Shown one piece after another: positions 1 to 14,000 of a stretch of 64,000 bases of DNA. The notes beneath the pieces were generated by a model. That model saw nothing but the letters and a program-made list of their open reading frames with translations. It made no database searches and was not told where the DNA came from. This DNA is from Neodontobutis hainanensis (lineage: Eukaryota > Chordata > Actinopteri > Gobiiformes > Odontobutidae): the NCBI GenBank assembly GCA_024349245.1, contig JALDNG010000007.1, positions 2,935,001 through 2,999,000 of the forward strand, given 5' to 3'. A program made the translations under genes and the position numbers. Every line of letters starts with the position of its first letter. Positions within the stretch are counted from its first letter, which is position 1.

Positions 1-3000
1 TTGTTGCAGTTGTATCTCTAGGTTGTTTTGGAGACAAACCAAAGCGTTTGATTTGATTTGCGGCACTGACTGTTACTTACAGAGTCAGAATGACATTAGC
101 AGATCAGCATTATCATAATCATCCAAAGCATGCATGAGTTATTTTCATATTCGCCATATCACAACAAAGTGTTTTGGAATGTGTGTGTACAAATGAGAAA
201 TGTGATTTTCTTTATTTACATTAAGTGTTTTGAAATCAAAGAAGAGTCTGTAAACCTAATTATAAAGATTATTAATCTAAAATAATATTAAGCCTGCTCC
301 ACAATCATTACACAACCAAACAAACAGGGAAGTTTTAAGCTTGATCTTGTGGTTTTATAGAAATGGAATTTAAAGCTTCACAGATATGGCCTTTTGCTGT
401 AGGCCAATGAGTCAAAAGCTGACAGACAAAGCTTTTTCCTCTGAGTAGAGGGGTTTTAAATTTTGCCCTAAGTAATATATAGATTTAGATTTTTAGTGCT
501 TCCATGCGCAATTCTTCCTGACAGGCAAAAGTGACGAAGTAACATTGTGTGCACCAAGGAAAACTGCAAAAGGCTTATCTTTGAATGTGATTATCTTTAC
601 ATGAAGTGACTTTTTAAAGCAAAAAACAAGTGAATTTTTGAAGGATAAGCAAATTAATCATTTTAAAAGACCTTAGGTGAATACATTTTGTAAGAAATAA
701 TCTTTTGGAACTTTTGTATTTGTGTGAAATATCATCTACCAAGGTCAGACAAAGGGACAACAAAAATTCTGAGTGCATGAGTTCTGGGTTTAATCATGGT
801 ACATACTCGCATTTAATCCTTGGTTTGGTTAAGTCTTGCTCCTGAATATAGTCCTGGTTCAGTGGGACAGTCTTGGGTGACTGACTATCTAATTCTTTTG
901 TGCTGGTTAAGAAGAAAAAAAAGTGGTAAAATACCTCAACACCAATAGAAAATATGTATATAAAAACCATTCAACTGAAGTCTAGCAATGATGCCCCGCT
1001 GGACATTTCTCCAATAAATCTCACTTACACTAATGAACATGTGACAGACAGGTTGCACTAACAAAATATGTTAAAACTGTTAATTTCATGCAGTGTGACT
1101 CAAATACAGTGAAGGAAATCACTGAAATCATTTTGACTGGTGCCAACATGGTCCTTCATTCTACACAGCACCTAGTCTGACAAAGACATCACAAATCCTG
1201 TCTATCTGACACCCGCAACCATCTGTTGAGAGCCTGCGGTGGAGCCTTGATGGCTGTGCATTTGAGTGGTAATTGAGCCTGAAATGTGCTTAATAACGAT
1301 TGTCCTGCCTAATACGCCACATCAGGAGCTCAGAGCACCGTGACAACCCCGAGCAGCTGAGACAGGGGTTCAGGCAGGCAGATACAAGAGACGGGCAGAA
1401 CGCACATTTCTTCTCCTCATTAGCCTCCATAACTGGGAACAGCCCACATAAATAGATCACTGGGAATCAGCTAAGAGAAACAGTGTTAGAGTGATTTTAG
1501 CTATGTTCTGGGAATGGCCCTTTTAATAGAAAACAAATCAGCCTTTGTTTTACAGAAAGTATATTGGTTACACAACAGTTTTCCTGTCTAAATTATTGTT
1601 TTGATATTGGCTTAACAACATTAAGCTCCATTGTTTCATCTAAAACCAACCAAACATGATTTTAGTGTATTTTTTGACAATGCAAGTATTGAATATTTAA
1701 ACTGACATCCTCTGGAAGATGTTTCCCATATTACTTGTAAAATGTGTAATGAGTATTAATACAGTCTAGTCTATAATAGGGGTGGGGGATATTTCCTGTG
1801 ACAGGTGCCCCAACAGAACAAATGGCACTAAGAGGTACTTGTCAGCAGCGACTTTAAGACAAAAGTCAGGCGTCTTCTTGGTCGGCAGGGGACGGTGAGT
1901 GGGATCTGAGGGCATGATATCCTGTCCAATGCCCCCGCTGAGGATCCAACAAACTCCAAGTTCCTGCACCTGTCAAACACTGTGGGGAGGTGGTTTGACG
2001 GTGTCACACTCAGAACACAAGTGAACACCCCTCTCCTGAGGTGAACGTGTACAGTAATTATCATGGCTTCCTTTCACATCTATAATCACTCTTTCAACTT
2101 GACAGAAGCACTGTGTTTTTGTGTGTTCTCTTCAAGCTGAAGTGATTTGGTGCTTGGGGTTTTGGAAGGGTAATTGCCTCACAAAGTAAACTGAGTCATG
2201 AGGAAATGAACATCCTCAGAGAAAAATCTGTCTTGTAAAGTAACTCATATACACAACAACTAAAGCCTGCTGGTGAAGCATTACTTATTCCCTCTTAACT
2301 TTCTCTGCTTTTCATTTTGCAGTCAGTTCAACTTATAGTGTGTGGGTGCCGCTAACTCACCAGCCACATGTATAACCTGCTTTGCAGTAGCTAAATGTTA
2401 CTCTGGGGATATAGCTTCATAAGAGCAATGCCATGCATCACACAGACCACATTTAAATACCAAATATTGCCCATTCGTTTCTCCCTATCCAATTGTAGAG
2501 GAAAGCACAGCACTGTGTTTAGCACAGGCCAGGGGGATTTGAGCAGGCAAACAGATGGGACTTGAGAAAAGGTATGGATAAAGTACAAATGCAGGCACAG
2601 GAATCCCCCCGGGAGCACCCTCCTCATTCTGGCACCCATTTTCATGGTTTGTTTAGTGCCCTGTTCTGTATGAATTATGAACAGTCTCAGCCTGATTGTG
2701 TGAAACTCTGAATACAAAGTGTGTTATGTTCACATGGCGTACTGATGAAAGAAAATAGTTTAGCATTTTTCTACAATGCCTCAAAGTGGGCCTGTGATTC
2801 TGGTCTTTAAAGCTTAAACGCTCAGAATATGTAACAATAACAGTTTTCTCTTTATTCAGAATTTAATTTAATTGGCAAATAGGCTAATAAAAAATAAATA
2901 ATACATTAAAAAGATAATATATGGCCTTATCTTAAGAAATGTTACTCAGCAGCTCTGCAATTTTCAGAGATCTCTTCACCACACAACACTGACAAAACAT

Positions 3001-3436
3001 CTAGGAGCCGAGATGACAAGATGGGCACTCTGACCTTCCCATGGCACGCCGCCTACAGCCTGTAAACCCACTCAACTTTACAGCTATCTAAGCGTCTCAG
3101 CAGAGATTGTGGCAGGCATAATTGCGCCTGCTGTCCAAGTGTGAGGAAGATTCTTGAGGACCTTTTCGCAGCATATCTCTGTGAGACACGATAGAACAAG
3201 AGTACTCATCTTCTTCTGTGGATCAGACCCCAAAGGTCTCAAGCTTTAGTTGGAAATGTAATGAGACATTGTTAACTCAATTTTCAGTTTCAGAGAAAAT
3301 TATAATTTTTTTTTTTTTTTCTTTGGAACTTCATGTTTTCAATTTTTTTATCTGGAGCTTGACATGGATAGAAACAGGATTTAATATATATTTGTTTTTT
3401 GCAAGATGCAAGCATGTAATAATTATTTTATACATG

Positions 3437-3459
3437 CATATATATATATATATATATAT
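3437..3459. repeat. (TA)n microsatellite
   Basis: An almost pure run of alternating T and A, just before a SINE-like fragment. Confidence 0.9.
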
Positions 3460-3555
3460 TGTGTGTTTTCTCCGGGTACTCTGGTTTCCCCCATCAACAT
3501 AAAGAACATGCTAGGCGCCCCTAGGGATTAACCCATGGGGATAATAAAGGGATAA
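3460..3555 (+). repeat. Fragment of a dispersed fish retroelement
   Basis: The stretch reads GTGTTTTCTCCGGGTACTC, then a CCCCC block, ACATGC and a GGGGATAATAAAGGGATAATAAA-like tail. The 'ttctccgggtactc' core is familiar from tRNA-related SINE or LINE tails dispersed in fish and amphibian genomes. It is a short truncated piece lying between two TA microsatellites. Family assignment is from memory of the core only. Confidence 0.45.
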
Positions 3556-3559
3556 TAAA

Positions 3560-3560
3560 A

Positions 3561-3593
<33 letters not shown>

Positions 3594-3594
3594 T
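3560..3594. repeat. (AT)n microsatellite
   Basis: Alternating AT run with one interruption (ACAT), immediately downstream of the retroelement fragment and probably grown from its tail. Confidence 0.9.
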
Positions 3595-5203
3595 TTTTAC
3601 ATTCTATTTTAGTTCATTTTCCCTCATCCAATTCATTTCTAACCAGTGAAGGACAAGTAGTTTTGTCAAAGTAAATGTGTGTCTCTATCCATTAATGGAT
3701 GCAGCTAGGTGGAGACAGACAAATTACCCTGCTTTCCTGTTATCTCTTTCTAGGTCTTTGTAGATTTAAAGGGACACTTACCACCGCCATAGGTCTGTTC
3801 AGATGCCCTGACATTTACACTGCTGTCTCTGTGTGCACAAAAACATTCACACACATACATCACACGCATCTGTGTCACAATGTCCCCTGAAAGAATTGGG
3901 CACCCTTCAAAAACAGTCCTTTTACAAAGGACAGTTCATGGCACTGGCACATGTCAAGGCAGAGGTCATGGTGAACTGTGTCATTGCAAGCCGTGGAAAC
4001 AAATGAGGTTGCTCTGTTATGCCAACCCATGGTCACATGGACACATTTAAGGACAAAGAGACTTGAATCAACTAGCCCTGGATGGCAAGTACAAAAAAAA
4101 ATGTACGTCATTATTTTCAACCTCTAAGTGAACACATGTTTGTCATGTATCATGGCATCTTACAGCTAATGAGACCTGTGTGTAGCTCAGCCAGGTAAGT
4201 AGAGTAGAGTCAGGTAAAGTCAGGTAGAGTCAGGTAAACTGACTCTCAGTTTTAATCTTAGCCAGTTTAAATTTAAAGGCCTCACTTGATTCTGAACAGA
4301 AGACAGGACATTTAGGGTGTCTTTGGTGCAGATAAAATTGACCATGAACCATAATGTGAACTGAACATACACACCAAGACACCTTGAAATGGTAAGTCAG
4401 GCTCCACTTATGACTGAATTCTGGTATAGTTTGATTCAAATGTGAGCCTTGCACAGACATTAAAAGGACCAAAAAAAGGAAGATCATGACAAGCTTGATA
4501 ACTTCCCAAGAGCAAAAAGAATGATGTTTGTTGGAATAACACAAATCAAGGAGAAAACAAACATAGAGCAATGAGGATGTTAAATGTCTTGTTAGTGTTT
4601 GGTGCAGATAAAAGAAGATGAATATGCAAAAAATTAAATAAATCAGGAGTTTTAAATGTAGCTACCATCAGTGTGTGGTTTCTGTCACAAAGTGAAAGTC
4701 ACATCCAATCAGATTAAGTGGTTATCCACACACTCTCTACTGGCAGCTCCATCTAGTGTGTCTCAGTCTGTTGTATCATTTGGTCCAGAAAAAATTGACA
4801 AGTTCAAAAACCCTGACAACACACACTGGATGTAAAAAAAATGTTAGGGTCAACCATTGGCATACGTTCCTCAAACTAATGTACTAAGGTTGTTGCAAGA
4901 TTTTCTAAAATTTCTGACACAGTTCAAAATTTGTTTTATGCAAGGTGACATAATCCTGCCACGCTTTGCAAGGTACAACCACTGGTTTAAAGCTACAACA
5001 TTCTATTTTGCCATGACTAATTAATCACTACACAGCAACGTCAAAAACTGCCCAGCATGACAGGGATTAAAAAGTGGCAATAAGACCAATATCAAGACCA
5101 AAGTCAGTCTCAAGTACTTCAGCACTAAACAATATGAGCAACAACCTTATAATCCACAGTCTGTTACAATTTACTGTATACTTACTAATATTGTGCTTTT
5201 TGT

Positions 5204-6213
5204 ATATAGGTTGTGCTCATAAGGGCCATTCTTCAAAGGATATAAATGATAACAAAAAAAAATGTTTTCACTCATAGTTAGTGGTTGGATGAAGCAATTT
5301 ATTGTAAAACAACTGTTTACTATTTTTAAATCATAATGACAACAGAAACTACCCAAATGACCCTGAACATAAGTTTACATACCCCAGTTCTTATTACCAT
5401 GTATTGCAACCTTTAACGTCAATGAAGGTGTGGATGAGGCTTTTTATTTCTCTAATGGTAAAGCTGCCCACTCTTCTTGGCAAAAAGGCTCCAGTTCCTG
5501 TAAATTCTTTGGCTGTCTTGCATAAACTCCCCAGAGTGGCTCAATGATGCTGAGGTCAGGAGACTGCGATGGCCAGTCCAGAACCTTCACTTTATGCTGC
5601 TGTGGCCAATGACAAGTCGACTTGGCCTTCTGCTTTGGATCGTTGTCATGTTAAAACGTCCAAGTACGTCCCATGCGGAGCTTCCGGGCTGATGAGTGCA
5701 AATTTTCCTCCATTATTTACTAATAACATGCTACTCTCACCTTTTCCTGTGCCTATGTAGCTCACACATCCCAAAAACATCAGTAATTTTCCTCCATGGT
5801 TCACAGTAGGAATGGCGTACCTTTCATTATAGGCCTTGTTGAATCCTCTCCAAATGTAACGTTTATGGTTGTGGCCAAAAAGTTAAATTTTGGTATCATC
5901 ACTCCCAAAACTTTGTTTCAGATGCTTTGAGGCTTGTCTCTGTGCTATTTGGTGTATTGGAAGCGGGATGCTTTGTGGCATTTGTGTAGTAATAGCTTTC
6001 TCAACCCTGCAGCCCATTTTTCTTCAAGTGCCTCCTTATTGTTCATCTTGAAACAGCCACACCACTTTTTTTCAGAGAGTCCTGTCTTTCAGCTAAATTT
6101 TTTCTTGCTTTGAGTAAAAAAAAAAGGATTTTTGTTCATGTTCTTTAAAAAAATGACCAAATAAATCACACATTCTGTCAGGGTATGTAAACTTATTAGC
6201 ACAACTGTAACTG
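5204..6213 (-). mobile_element. Decayed Tc1/mariner-type DNA transposon
   Basis: The two ends carry matching inverted sequences. ATAAGTTTACATACCC at about 5,369 is the exact reverse complement of GGGTATGTAAACTTAT at about 6,181, and GTTGTGCTCATAAG near 5,210 pairs with CTTATTAGCACAAC near 6,195. This gives the nested inverted/direct-repeat ends typical of fish Tc1 elements. Between them, the minus strand encodes broken transposase, including a DNDPK-like motif and a WPSQSPDL..IEPLWG motif that hold the last two residues of the DDE triad. At about 1.0 kb it is shorter than the usual 1.6 kb. The N-terminal DNA-binding part is missing and there are internal gaps, so it cannot be autonomous. Confidence 0.9.
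5460..5660 (-). pseudogene. Tc1-like transposase remnant
   Basis: Minus-strand reading gives a stretch with NDP, then WPSQSPDLS and IEPLWG, matching the C-terminal half of Tc1 transposase (family knowledge: DD34E catalytic core). Further fragments lie up to about 6,080, but frameshifts and deletions separate them and the first catalytic Asp region is degraded. The element is inactive. Confidence 0.8.
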
Positions 6214-7079
6214 TACAACAATAATTAACAATTATGTGAGTGGCCATATACATTTAACACAGCTTTACTGCTTGGTTCACAAAAGGTTTACTAAATACTG
6301 ACAATGTTTTCTGTTCTCTTTTCATTCCAGCACGCAACACAAGATGATAAAAAACATGAACAGTTTATGTATTTGCTATGGGTCTTACATTTTGTTGCAG
6401 TGTGTCTACGTATTTAGACACCATGAAAAGAGACACAGTGTTTAGGGGCATCACATGGTGTGTGCATGTGATTTGCTTGAGGCAGCTGTTTGTCTGTCAA
6501 TCTCTTTCACACATAATGCCCAGCCTGTGATGTTTAAGCTGTGAGCCCGGAGGGCAGTAGAGAAACACAGTATTGTTTTTCTGCTCAGTCCATGCTGTTC
6601 TGCTTCAGAATGTAAAGACTTCTACTCCTGTACATTGATCCTTTATTTAGAGAGAGCATCTGCCCACACAGACCAAATGTGCGCACCCAACAGGACTTCA
6701 CTTAAAGCAGGCAAGGTTGTGCAAAGGAATGTTGTTTTCTTTTTCTTAGTTGAAAGTCACAATCTCCTAGGTAACAATAGGTTTCATCATACTCTAATCT
6801 CAAGTATTTAATTGCTTAGATCAGTAAAATTACAGCAACAAAGCAAACGTGAATAAGCAGTTGAGCTGTTTTCTTTTGAGATGAAGGATTGCGTGTTGGT
6901 AAGTAATTGGCATTGATTAACAACACAAAGCCACTTGTGGTTATGGCACATTAACCAGGTATTCAGAACTACTGCATCTTCACCAATAAACAAAACAGTG
7001 TCTAGAGTGTACTATCATAATTATTTAATCTTTAACTCTTTATAAAATGTAAATGTAGCACTTCTTTGTTATATTGTAA
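6214..7079. other. Intergenic DNA, no gene seen
   Basis: AT-rich sequence between the Tc1 remnant and the next dispersed repeat. I see no exon-like frames or motifs. Confidence 0.6.
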
Positions 7080-8030
7080 AACACAAGGCAGCTGGCAGAC
7101 GGCTCTTATTTTTAAGGCGTGTCTTGAGCTGGCAAATCTGGCGGAGTTTCCCTTTAAGATTGACAAGTCAAGTTGCGCATGCCAGAGGTGACAGCACAGT
7201 CTATATTTGGTAATTTTAGATGTTTTGATGGCTAATTTCACCTGCTAACTCAAGGAGCATATATTTCCAAGACACCAAATAACATGTATTTCACAAATAA
7301 CAGCGGGTATTAATATATGTTGTTTTACTGGAGTCACTGATGTGTGTCATCTCTGAACAATGAACAGTATAAACAAACCTTAAATATAATATAAATGGCG
7401 GAGATAGAAAATCATGTAGAGACACAGACTCACACAAGTCATATATTTATAGAAACTCTGACAAAAGACATTGTGTTTACAAGGGACTTGTTACATATGT
7501 GTTTTATTGAAATAAATGAAGAGCAATGGCATAAATAGGAATAAAACGTGGTATGACTGGACACAAGAAGCAGCACATGGATGGATGAATGGATGATTAT
7601 ACATTTATGATCATAAACTATAGAACGTTTATCTAATGCAGGAGCCGTCACAGGCATGGATTAGGTGCGTAATGTGCGTAAAGCAGAGCGCGCCCTCTTT
7701 GGATGGATTTGAAAAACTAGTGACTGCATCAAAGACCTGTATAAATGGGAGCACATGAAGACACACTTCATAATCTACTCAGTGAGGTGTTCTGTGCTCT
7801 TTCCTGTCTTTGCATAATAACAGCTGTTATGCGTGCGCACACAGTTAAACAATTTTGTTCACGCCATCCTTTATAAATCAGTCCACAGTGAGATTAAATA
7901 CAACAACAGCAGCAGCTGCGTAGTTTTGAAAATGATTTTTTCCTGTTTGTTCCTCAGTCTCCTCTCAGGAATTATCCAGGATTGTTCTTATGTGTCTTAT
8001 CTTATCAATTCTGACGGAAGATCGGTCCCT
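7080..8030. mobile_element. Unclassified dispersed repeat, copy 1
   Basis: This segment aligns with 42,670-43,470 in the same orientation. Shared blocks include AAGTTGCG, CACAGTCT, AACATGTATTTCACAAATAA, GCGGGTATTA, CAAGGGACTTGTTA, CCAGCACATGGATG-like text and TTTATAAATCAGTCCA. GCGC-rich blocks (GGCGTGTC..GAGCTGGC) near the left side resemble non-autonomous fish DNA transposons. Copy 1 carries about 200 extra bases (roughly 7,640-7,850), including GCGTAAAGCAGAGCGCGCCC, that copy 2 lacks. No coding capacity is visible. The superfamily is uncertain. Confidence 0.7.
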
Positions 8031-11000
8031 TTGCTTGGTTTGTTGTTTCTCTTTTATTTTGAAACACAAAACATTTTTTATCATCCATACATACGCTTCT
8101 GAAATGTATGCTTCGTTACCTAACAATATGTTTTAGTGTGAAACAACCTTGAACAGTTAAATTATGTTTACTAAGATTTGCTGCCTCTTCCATATAAACA
8201 AATGATGGAGTACAATTTTATATATATATTTTAACAAAATAATTTAACTTAACAGTGATTATAATTATGCCATGCAATTAGTTTGTTACTAATTACTATT
8301 AAACTGATATTATTATGGGCAATATATTAAAGGTGGTTCAGTGTGTGCTTTTTTAGTTGTCTGCTCTTTTCTTTTATCATTAAGATGCTCTAATTAAAAT
8401 ATTCAAAAGATCAATGGACAACCAGATGTGCCTTGTGATACCAACTTGTTTTCTTTTGATGCCTGTTTGTTCAGTGGCTACTAACAAGCAAATAGACAAG
8501 CAAACATAATGTACTTGGCAGAGGCAGAAGTTGTGCATGATATGCCAAGTTTACCAAGTACTTGGTTGCTAAAAAGACATCTCTGGGTCTGAAGTTTGTT
8601 TCCAAGCTAAGTGGAACCACATCATTACAATCAAATGCCCACCCAGACTCACTCTGGGATTAAATAACTAAATTGATCCAAGCCAAAAGCATGCACTTCA
8701 CCGTTGACACTGAAGGGGACTCGGCCCTGTGGGGATATAAATACCTGCAGAATCATGGAATGCCAGCCACTCAGAGGCCGAGGAGAGGCCAATCAGGTGC
8801 ATAATGGCCAGAGTTTTAACACTGTTGGCTAGCAGTACAGGTAGCCATCAGAAGTAATGTCCACCTTGAAAAAGTAAGTGTGCTGTTTGATCAATGCTGC
8901 CTGATGGGAAAGGGAAAATCAAGCCCATAAACAGGCCCTTGGATGCTAAAAGGGGAGTAGGACCTCGAGGGACTGAGCATAGAATTGTATGGTGAGAGGT
9001 GTATTGATGGCTGAGTTCCGAGAAGTAGCGGTGTTTAATCCTATAGCGTTTATCCTTGTTGTAATATACAAGTAGTGCACACAGGCTTTTAAAAACACTG
9101 TTGATTTACCAATATTTGAAACGTAAAAAATATATATTCTGACACATTAAAACATTTTTTTTATGAAGACAGTCTGACCTTCTTGCATGACTTTTAGATA
9201 ACAGGTCTAAGGCTTAAAAGTTCATTACTTCATTACAAATAACAAAAACATCATAGTTTCTTGAAACTGAAAATGATGGCAGAAGAAAGGCAAGAGTGAA
9301 AAGATAGTCACGGTAAAGTTTCTCTTCTCGGCAAAGCAGGCATGCTTCTGTGTCACTGTTTTCTCTTTTCATGGCAAAGGGAGGAGAGCCAAGGTCGAGC
9401 GTGTCAGTGTGAGTCAACCCTGAAAGTGTGAAGGCTCCAATTAGACATAGCCTGGGGTCTGACTCCAAAAGACAAGGATAACGCACACACCCTTCTGCGA
9501 AAATGTGCCAAACAACGCATAGTGCAAACACACACACATACACCACATGTCTTCATGTCCCTGTTTTACATGAAATGCATGTTGATACCACAGCTGTTTG
9601 CACCCCATCCATCATCTCGAGCAGGCAACAAGCAGAATTATTAACAAGCAAAATCTGTCATGCCCTATTAGCGCAATAAGGAACCTGCTAAGGCAAGTAA
9701 ACAATTTATTAATGTATGGCGTATGTATCTAATTATCTTGTGTGTGAAAAAGAACAAATATTTATGATTTAACAGTCTATTTGCACTTAATCGAACATGT
9801 TGCTTGTAAAAATATTCCAGCATTGATTATTTAATGAGTGTCAAGATTCCTAACTAAGTTTATGGTGATGGATTTTTTTTCAATCCTTACTTCTTTGTAA
9901 GAAAATGACCTCACACTGATTTGTACATTGGTTTGCTTTAAGTTGTGGTCATTAAAAGGGCTTTACACTTCATTGAGCAGTCTCATCCAAAATTAAATAT
10001 TTCACAAATGTCTGTCTTTATTTTAGGTGTACATTATGTAATATTGCACAGCCCCAAGATGTTCTGACAGCAGCCACATTTGTATATCTTTCTTGTCTTC
10101 ATGCAAATGATCTAAAAAAAATCTTAAATTTGAATATGTTCCTGACCATAATCCTGTCCAGGTCAAACCCTGGATTAATGGCAGTAAGGGTACTGACCAA
10201 TGGCTATTTAAGCATGAGTCAAAACAAACATCTTGATTATTGACTATATATGACAAACATAACATACAAGCATATTTTCTTTACTGTACTCTTGTGTGTG
10301 TGAGTGAAAAACACAAGAATGCAGAGCAGATGTCCGGTGTACACTATGGACTTAATGAGCCATGAATGATATGAGACGCAAGTGGAAAAGCCTAGGCCTT
10401 TCTGCATCAACTCTGCTTGGGACACATCTGGTACCAACCCACCTTTCTACTGCACCTGTGCTTAGGATGCTAAGGGACTGTTGTGAAGCAAAGCACACCA
10501 TTTAAACTTGCCAGACATCTATTGCACCATGTAAGAGAAATGCCGCATTTCAAGACCAAATATCCTACAAGGGACAAAAATGCTACATTCTTAACCAGTA
10601 ACAAAAATAGGTCGAACTGTTCTACCATGCATTATGAAAGTTTACTCCATATATTCCAGTAGGTCAAAGGCTGGTTTGCAAATATTTTGTGTTTTTGTTA
10701 CAGTGGTAACAATTATCTAAACAAACAGACTAACTATGAACTAATTGTTTGTAATGTATTTCTGTATTTTGGAAGATGAGTCAACTCAAGCAAGGACAGG
10801 GATGCTATTCATTGAAATCTGCAAAAAAGTGTTTGTTGAACCAGTCAACCAAAACGTTTGGTCTAAAACACTCTCAAACATACTGCCGCTGTTCCCATAC
10901 ATGGGAAAAAAATGTAATGGTTTTACTGGTGAGTGATGTAAAGCGGGATCTGAATGGCAGTAATAGGTTAGAATGGGAAATGAGAAAGGGAAGTGTGATA

Positions 11001-14000
11001 AACCAAAGATGAATAAAGGATAGTGAGGCCGATGGTGCATAGAAATGGCCGTCAAAGTGAAGTGCAAGAGGGATAAATTCCTCAAAACTGATGTATATAA
11101 TTTGATGTTGGTCAGTGATGTACCCAGTGGTTTGCTCCTCGCTGTGTCAGGGGCACTGATGACCCAAAACTAGAAAGACTACCCACTGTCGCCCACATTC
11201 AGAGACCCCCATGGTACTGACCCAATTTATACGGATTGATCATCATCCAAGCCCTCAAAATTGACCTCTCACCCAGTTTTTCAAACATCTCAACTATCAT
11301 AAAATAAATGCCTCTTTAACAGTTTTATTTTTTGATAGCCTTAACAACTGACAATATCAGTTATCACAACTATCTCTTTAAATTAGTGCTTGTATTTCCT
11401 AATTCAGTTGTATACAATGGCATTTGTGGCATTTGCTCTGCACCCAAAATCAACAATATGTTCATTATTTTATCATTTGTTAAACCCACGTGGGATAAAG
11501 GTAGTCCAACCACAACACAATGACAAAGCCATGAGAATTGTCTGTCTATTGTTTTCTTGTGTTTTTACTGCACAATTTAATCAAAATCATTATCATTATA
11601 ATCCATAGCATGAAGCACAGCATCAGTGTCATCATCTGCAAATGTTTTTGTCACTGGGATTGCAGGGCACCACGCAAAATATAACTGATCAGATCTGACT
11701 TTAAGATCTTATCTATCCATCTACACAAAAGAGGAATAGCAAAGAAGAAATAAATCACTGGAGGCTTCAGACCAGCCTTTATAGTCGCACACTTCTCCTC
11801 TCTTGTCCAAGCAACAAATCAGTGAGTTAGACTGAGTGGCCCTGCTCGAGCATGTTGAATAATGAATTAGGGGTTGATATCCTGTGACGGAGGCTGGGAG
11901 AGAGCACTTCCTCCCTGGGCCAGAGTGGGGCTTGAATACCCGTGAATAATACATGGCCAAAAGTGGGTCTGTTGAAATGACTCAATACTGGGAGTCAAGT
12001 GCAAGATTATCTTTCCACGCTTATGAAAATATTGCAGCCTTTGAAACACAATAGGAAAGGTGAGAAGATGGTCATACAGAGCACACTTAAACTTACTGTA
12101 TGATTTGAAGTATGCATGTTTAAGTACATTAATCTAAAGTGGCAAAATATGACTAAAGTATAATATGGCTACAGTTTGGTATACACACAAAATGCACAGG
12201 AACAAAAATGTGTGAAGACAAAAACGTAAAACTCAGATCAGAATCTCAGTTTTTTCTGGCGTTGCTTCGCTCATGTTCCTTTTACTCAGTCTGGAAAAGT
12301 AATAATCACAGCACCTGTCCTTCCAAACACAAAATAAATCCTCCAAGACAGAATTATGATATATTTACTTATCTTTATACAGTTGTCAATTTACACATGC
12401 AGAATTGGATTTTCAGACTCCCACAAGATTAACTGGGCCCCCCGTTTCTCTCCGGGCCAAGGCAGCCTCCAAGAAAGCTGCAAACCACAGGCTCTCACTC
12501 AGCCCTGCTCTCCCAGCTAACCGCTAATCCATGTGTTTGATACATTAGACGCTCTGCTTGGATTTGTTCTATTGGGATGTACTGTCCCTTCTCCTGCCAA
12601 GTCTACCACATTCCCAGTGCTATCTTTCCTGCTTGTGCTCTCTGCTGCTCCTGCTGCAGTCCAGAGGATTATGCCCGAGTCCATGGGATTTATCTAATTG
12701 AGTTTAATTAAGGCTGGGTCAGGCCAGAGTCACAAGGTTCAGGATGTTGGGTTTTTAGAAAGCCACAGTGAACTCACCTCCCCAGATCTGAGCAGAGTGG
12801 TTGAATAGAGAGAATCTAAGGGAGGAAAAAAGAGATAGATGGAGGGCATCAGAGAGGTGGAAGAAGAATCAGCAAGGCGACGACAGCGTCTGAGTCGGAT
12901 CCCCCTGAGAAGAAATCGATTGCCTTGTGCCTTACTGTTCCCCAGACCTATGCTTTTCCACGCTTTTCACCATGACACCATGCTGTGGGGAGCCATAACT
13001 CACTGTGCTCTTGGTCAGGCTTAAGCGGATTGTGGGTCAGGAAGTTCTCCTTTTGGCGTGCTGCACTGTATTCCAGCTAAAATAAATTCTCCACTGAAAA
13101 ACATTAAGAGTGAGCGGCCTCCTGCTCTTGTCTGCTCAGGACTGCTAAGGGCTTAAAGGAAGACAAAGTCACAGAGGGGACCGAAAAGAAAGCACCAGTT
13201 TCTACAGGTTTTAACTTAACTAAACACTCACTAGTTGTTAAAGAGTTGATGTCTGGGACAATAAGTCAGTAAATTTTATTTTATTTACTTATTTGAACTT
13301 ATTAATCAATAAAAAATATAAAATTTACATATACATTCTACTTACTTACTGTATAAAGCTATATACGTAAAAATGTAACCATGGAAACAGAATAAAATGC
13401 TGAATGGTTCTCTCTACCACTCAAGAAGCGGCACATTATATACACATATATCTCGCAAATATTTGCTCATGCAGTGAAAGGTTATTGAGAATCTAATAAT
13501 GACAAGTAAAAAGCCTTTGATAGATCTTGAAAAATGAAAAAGAGCTGTCATGTTAAATCTCTCCAGCATTTTCCCCTTTTACATGCAAAATGAATCCAAT
13601 TGCCTTATAATGAGGTTTTATTATGATATTGTTTATGTTGGATGAAACAAATTGTTATCCCTTTGGGGCATGCAGAGAAATGTGTATGTAATTCATGTAC
13701 TGTGGCACTGTCAAGCAAACAGCCTCTCCAATATGATCTGTGGACACTCATACACATACAAATAAAGGATGTAATAGAAAAAAACTCCAAAAAGGAGTTC
13801 TGGGGCTCATAAAGGCATTATGATGGAGCGGCAGTGGTAAATAAATGTAATGTAATAGGGCTGCTTGCTATTATCTTGATTTGCTTTATTGTGTTGTGAA
13901 CAAAAATTATTTGCATGCATTTGCGTATGTGACATGGAGACTGATTTTGTGTTTGAAACGAAACTAGGATGAATATATGTTCTACAAACGTCTTGGAGAG

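Larger units (their letters stand above)
1..5203. other. Intergenic DNA, no gene seen
   Basis: No open frame here has flanking splice sites or recognisable protein similarity. The stretch is AT-rich. It holds two TA microsatellites and a SINE-like fragment near 3.46-3.55 kb, plus a short direct repeat at 4,198-4,240 (about three units resembling AGAGTCAGGTA) that ends in a small inverted repeat, GAGTCA/TGACTC. The part around 1,170-1,420 is less AT-rich and could be conserved non-coding DNA. Confidence 0.6.

Noticed and set aside
5569..5760. 63-codon plus-strand frame in the Tc1 region
   Set aside because: Antisense of decayed transposase, not a gene.
7833..8102. 89-codon frame suggestive of a signal peptide
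   Set aside because: It lies in the dispersed repeat copy 1 and runs into flanking DNA; the related copy 2 has no matching frame.
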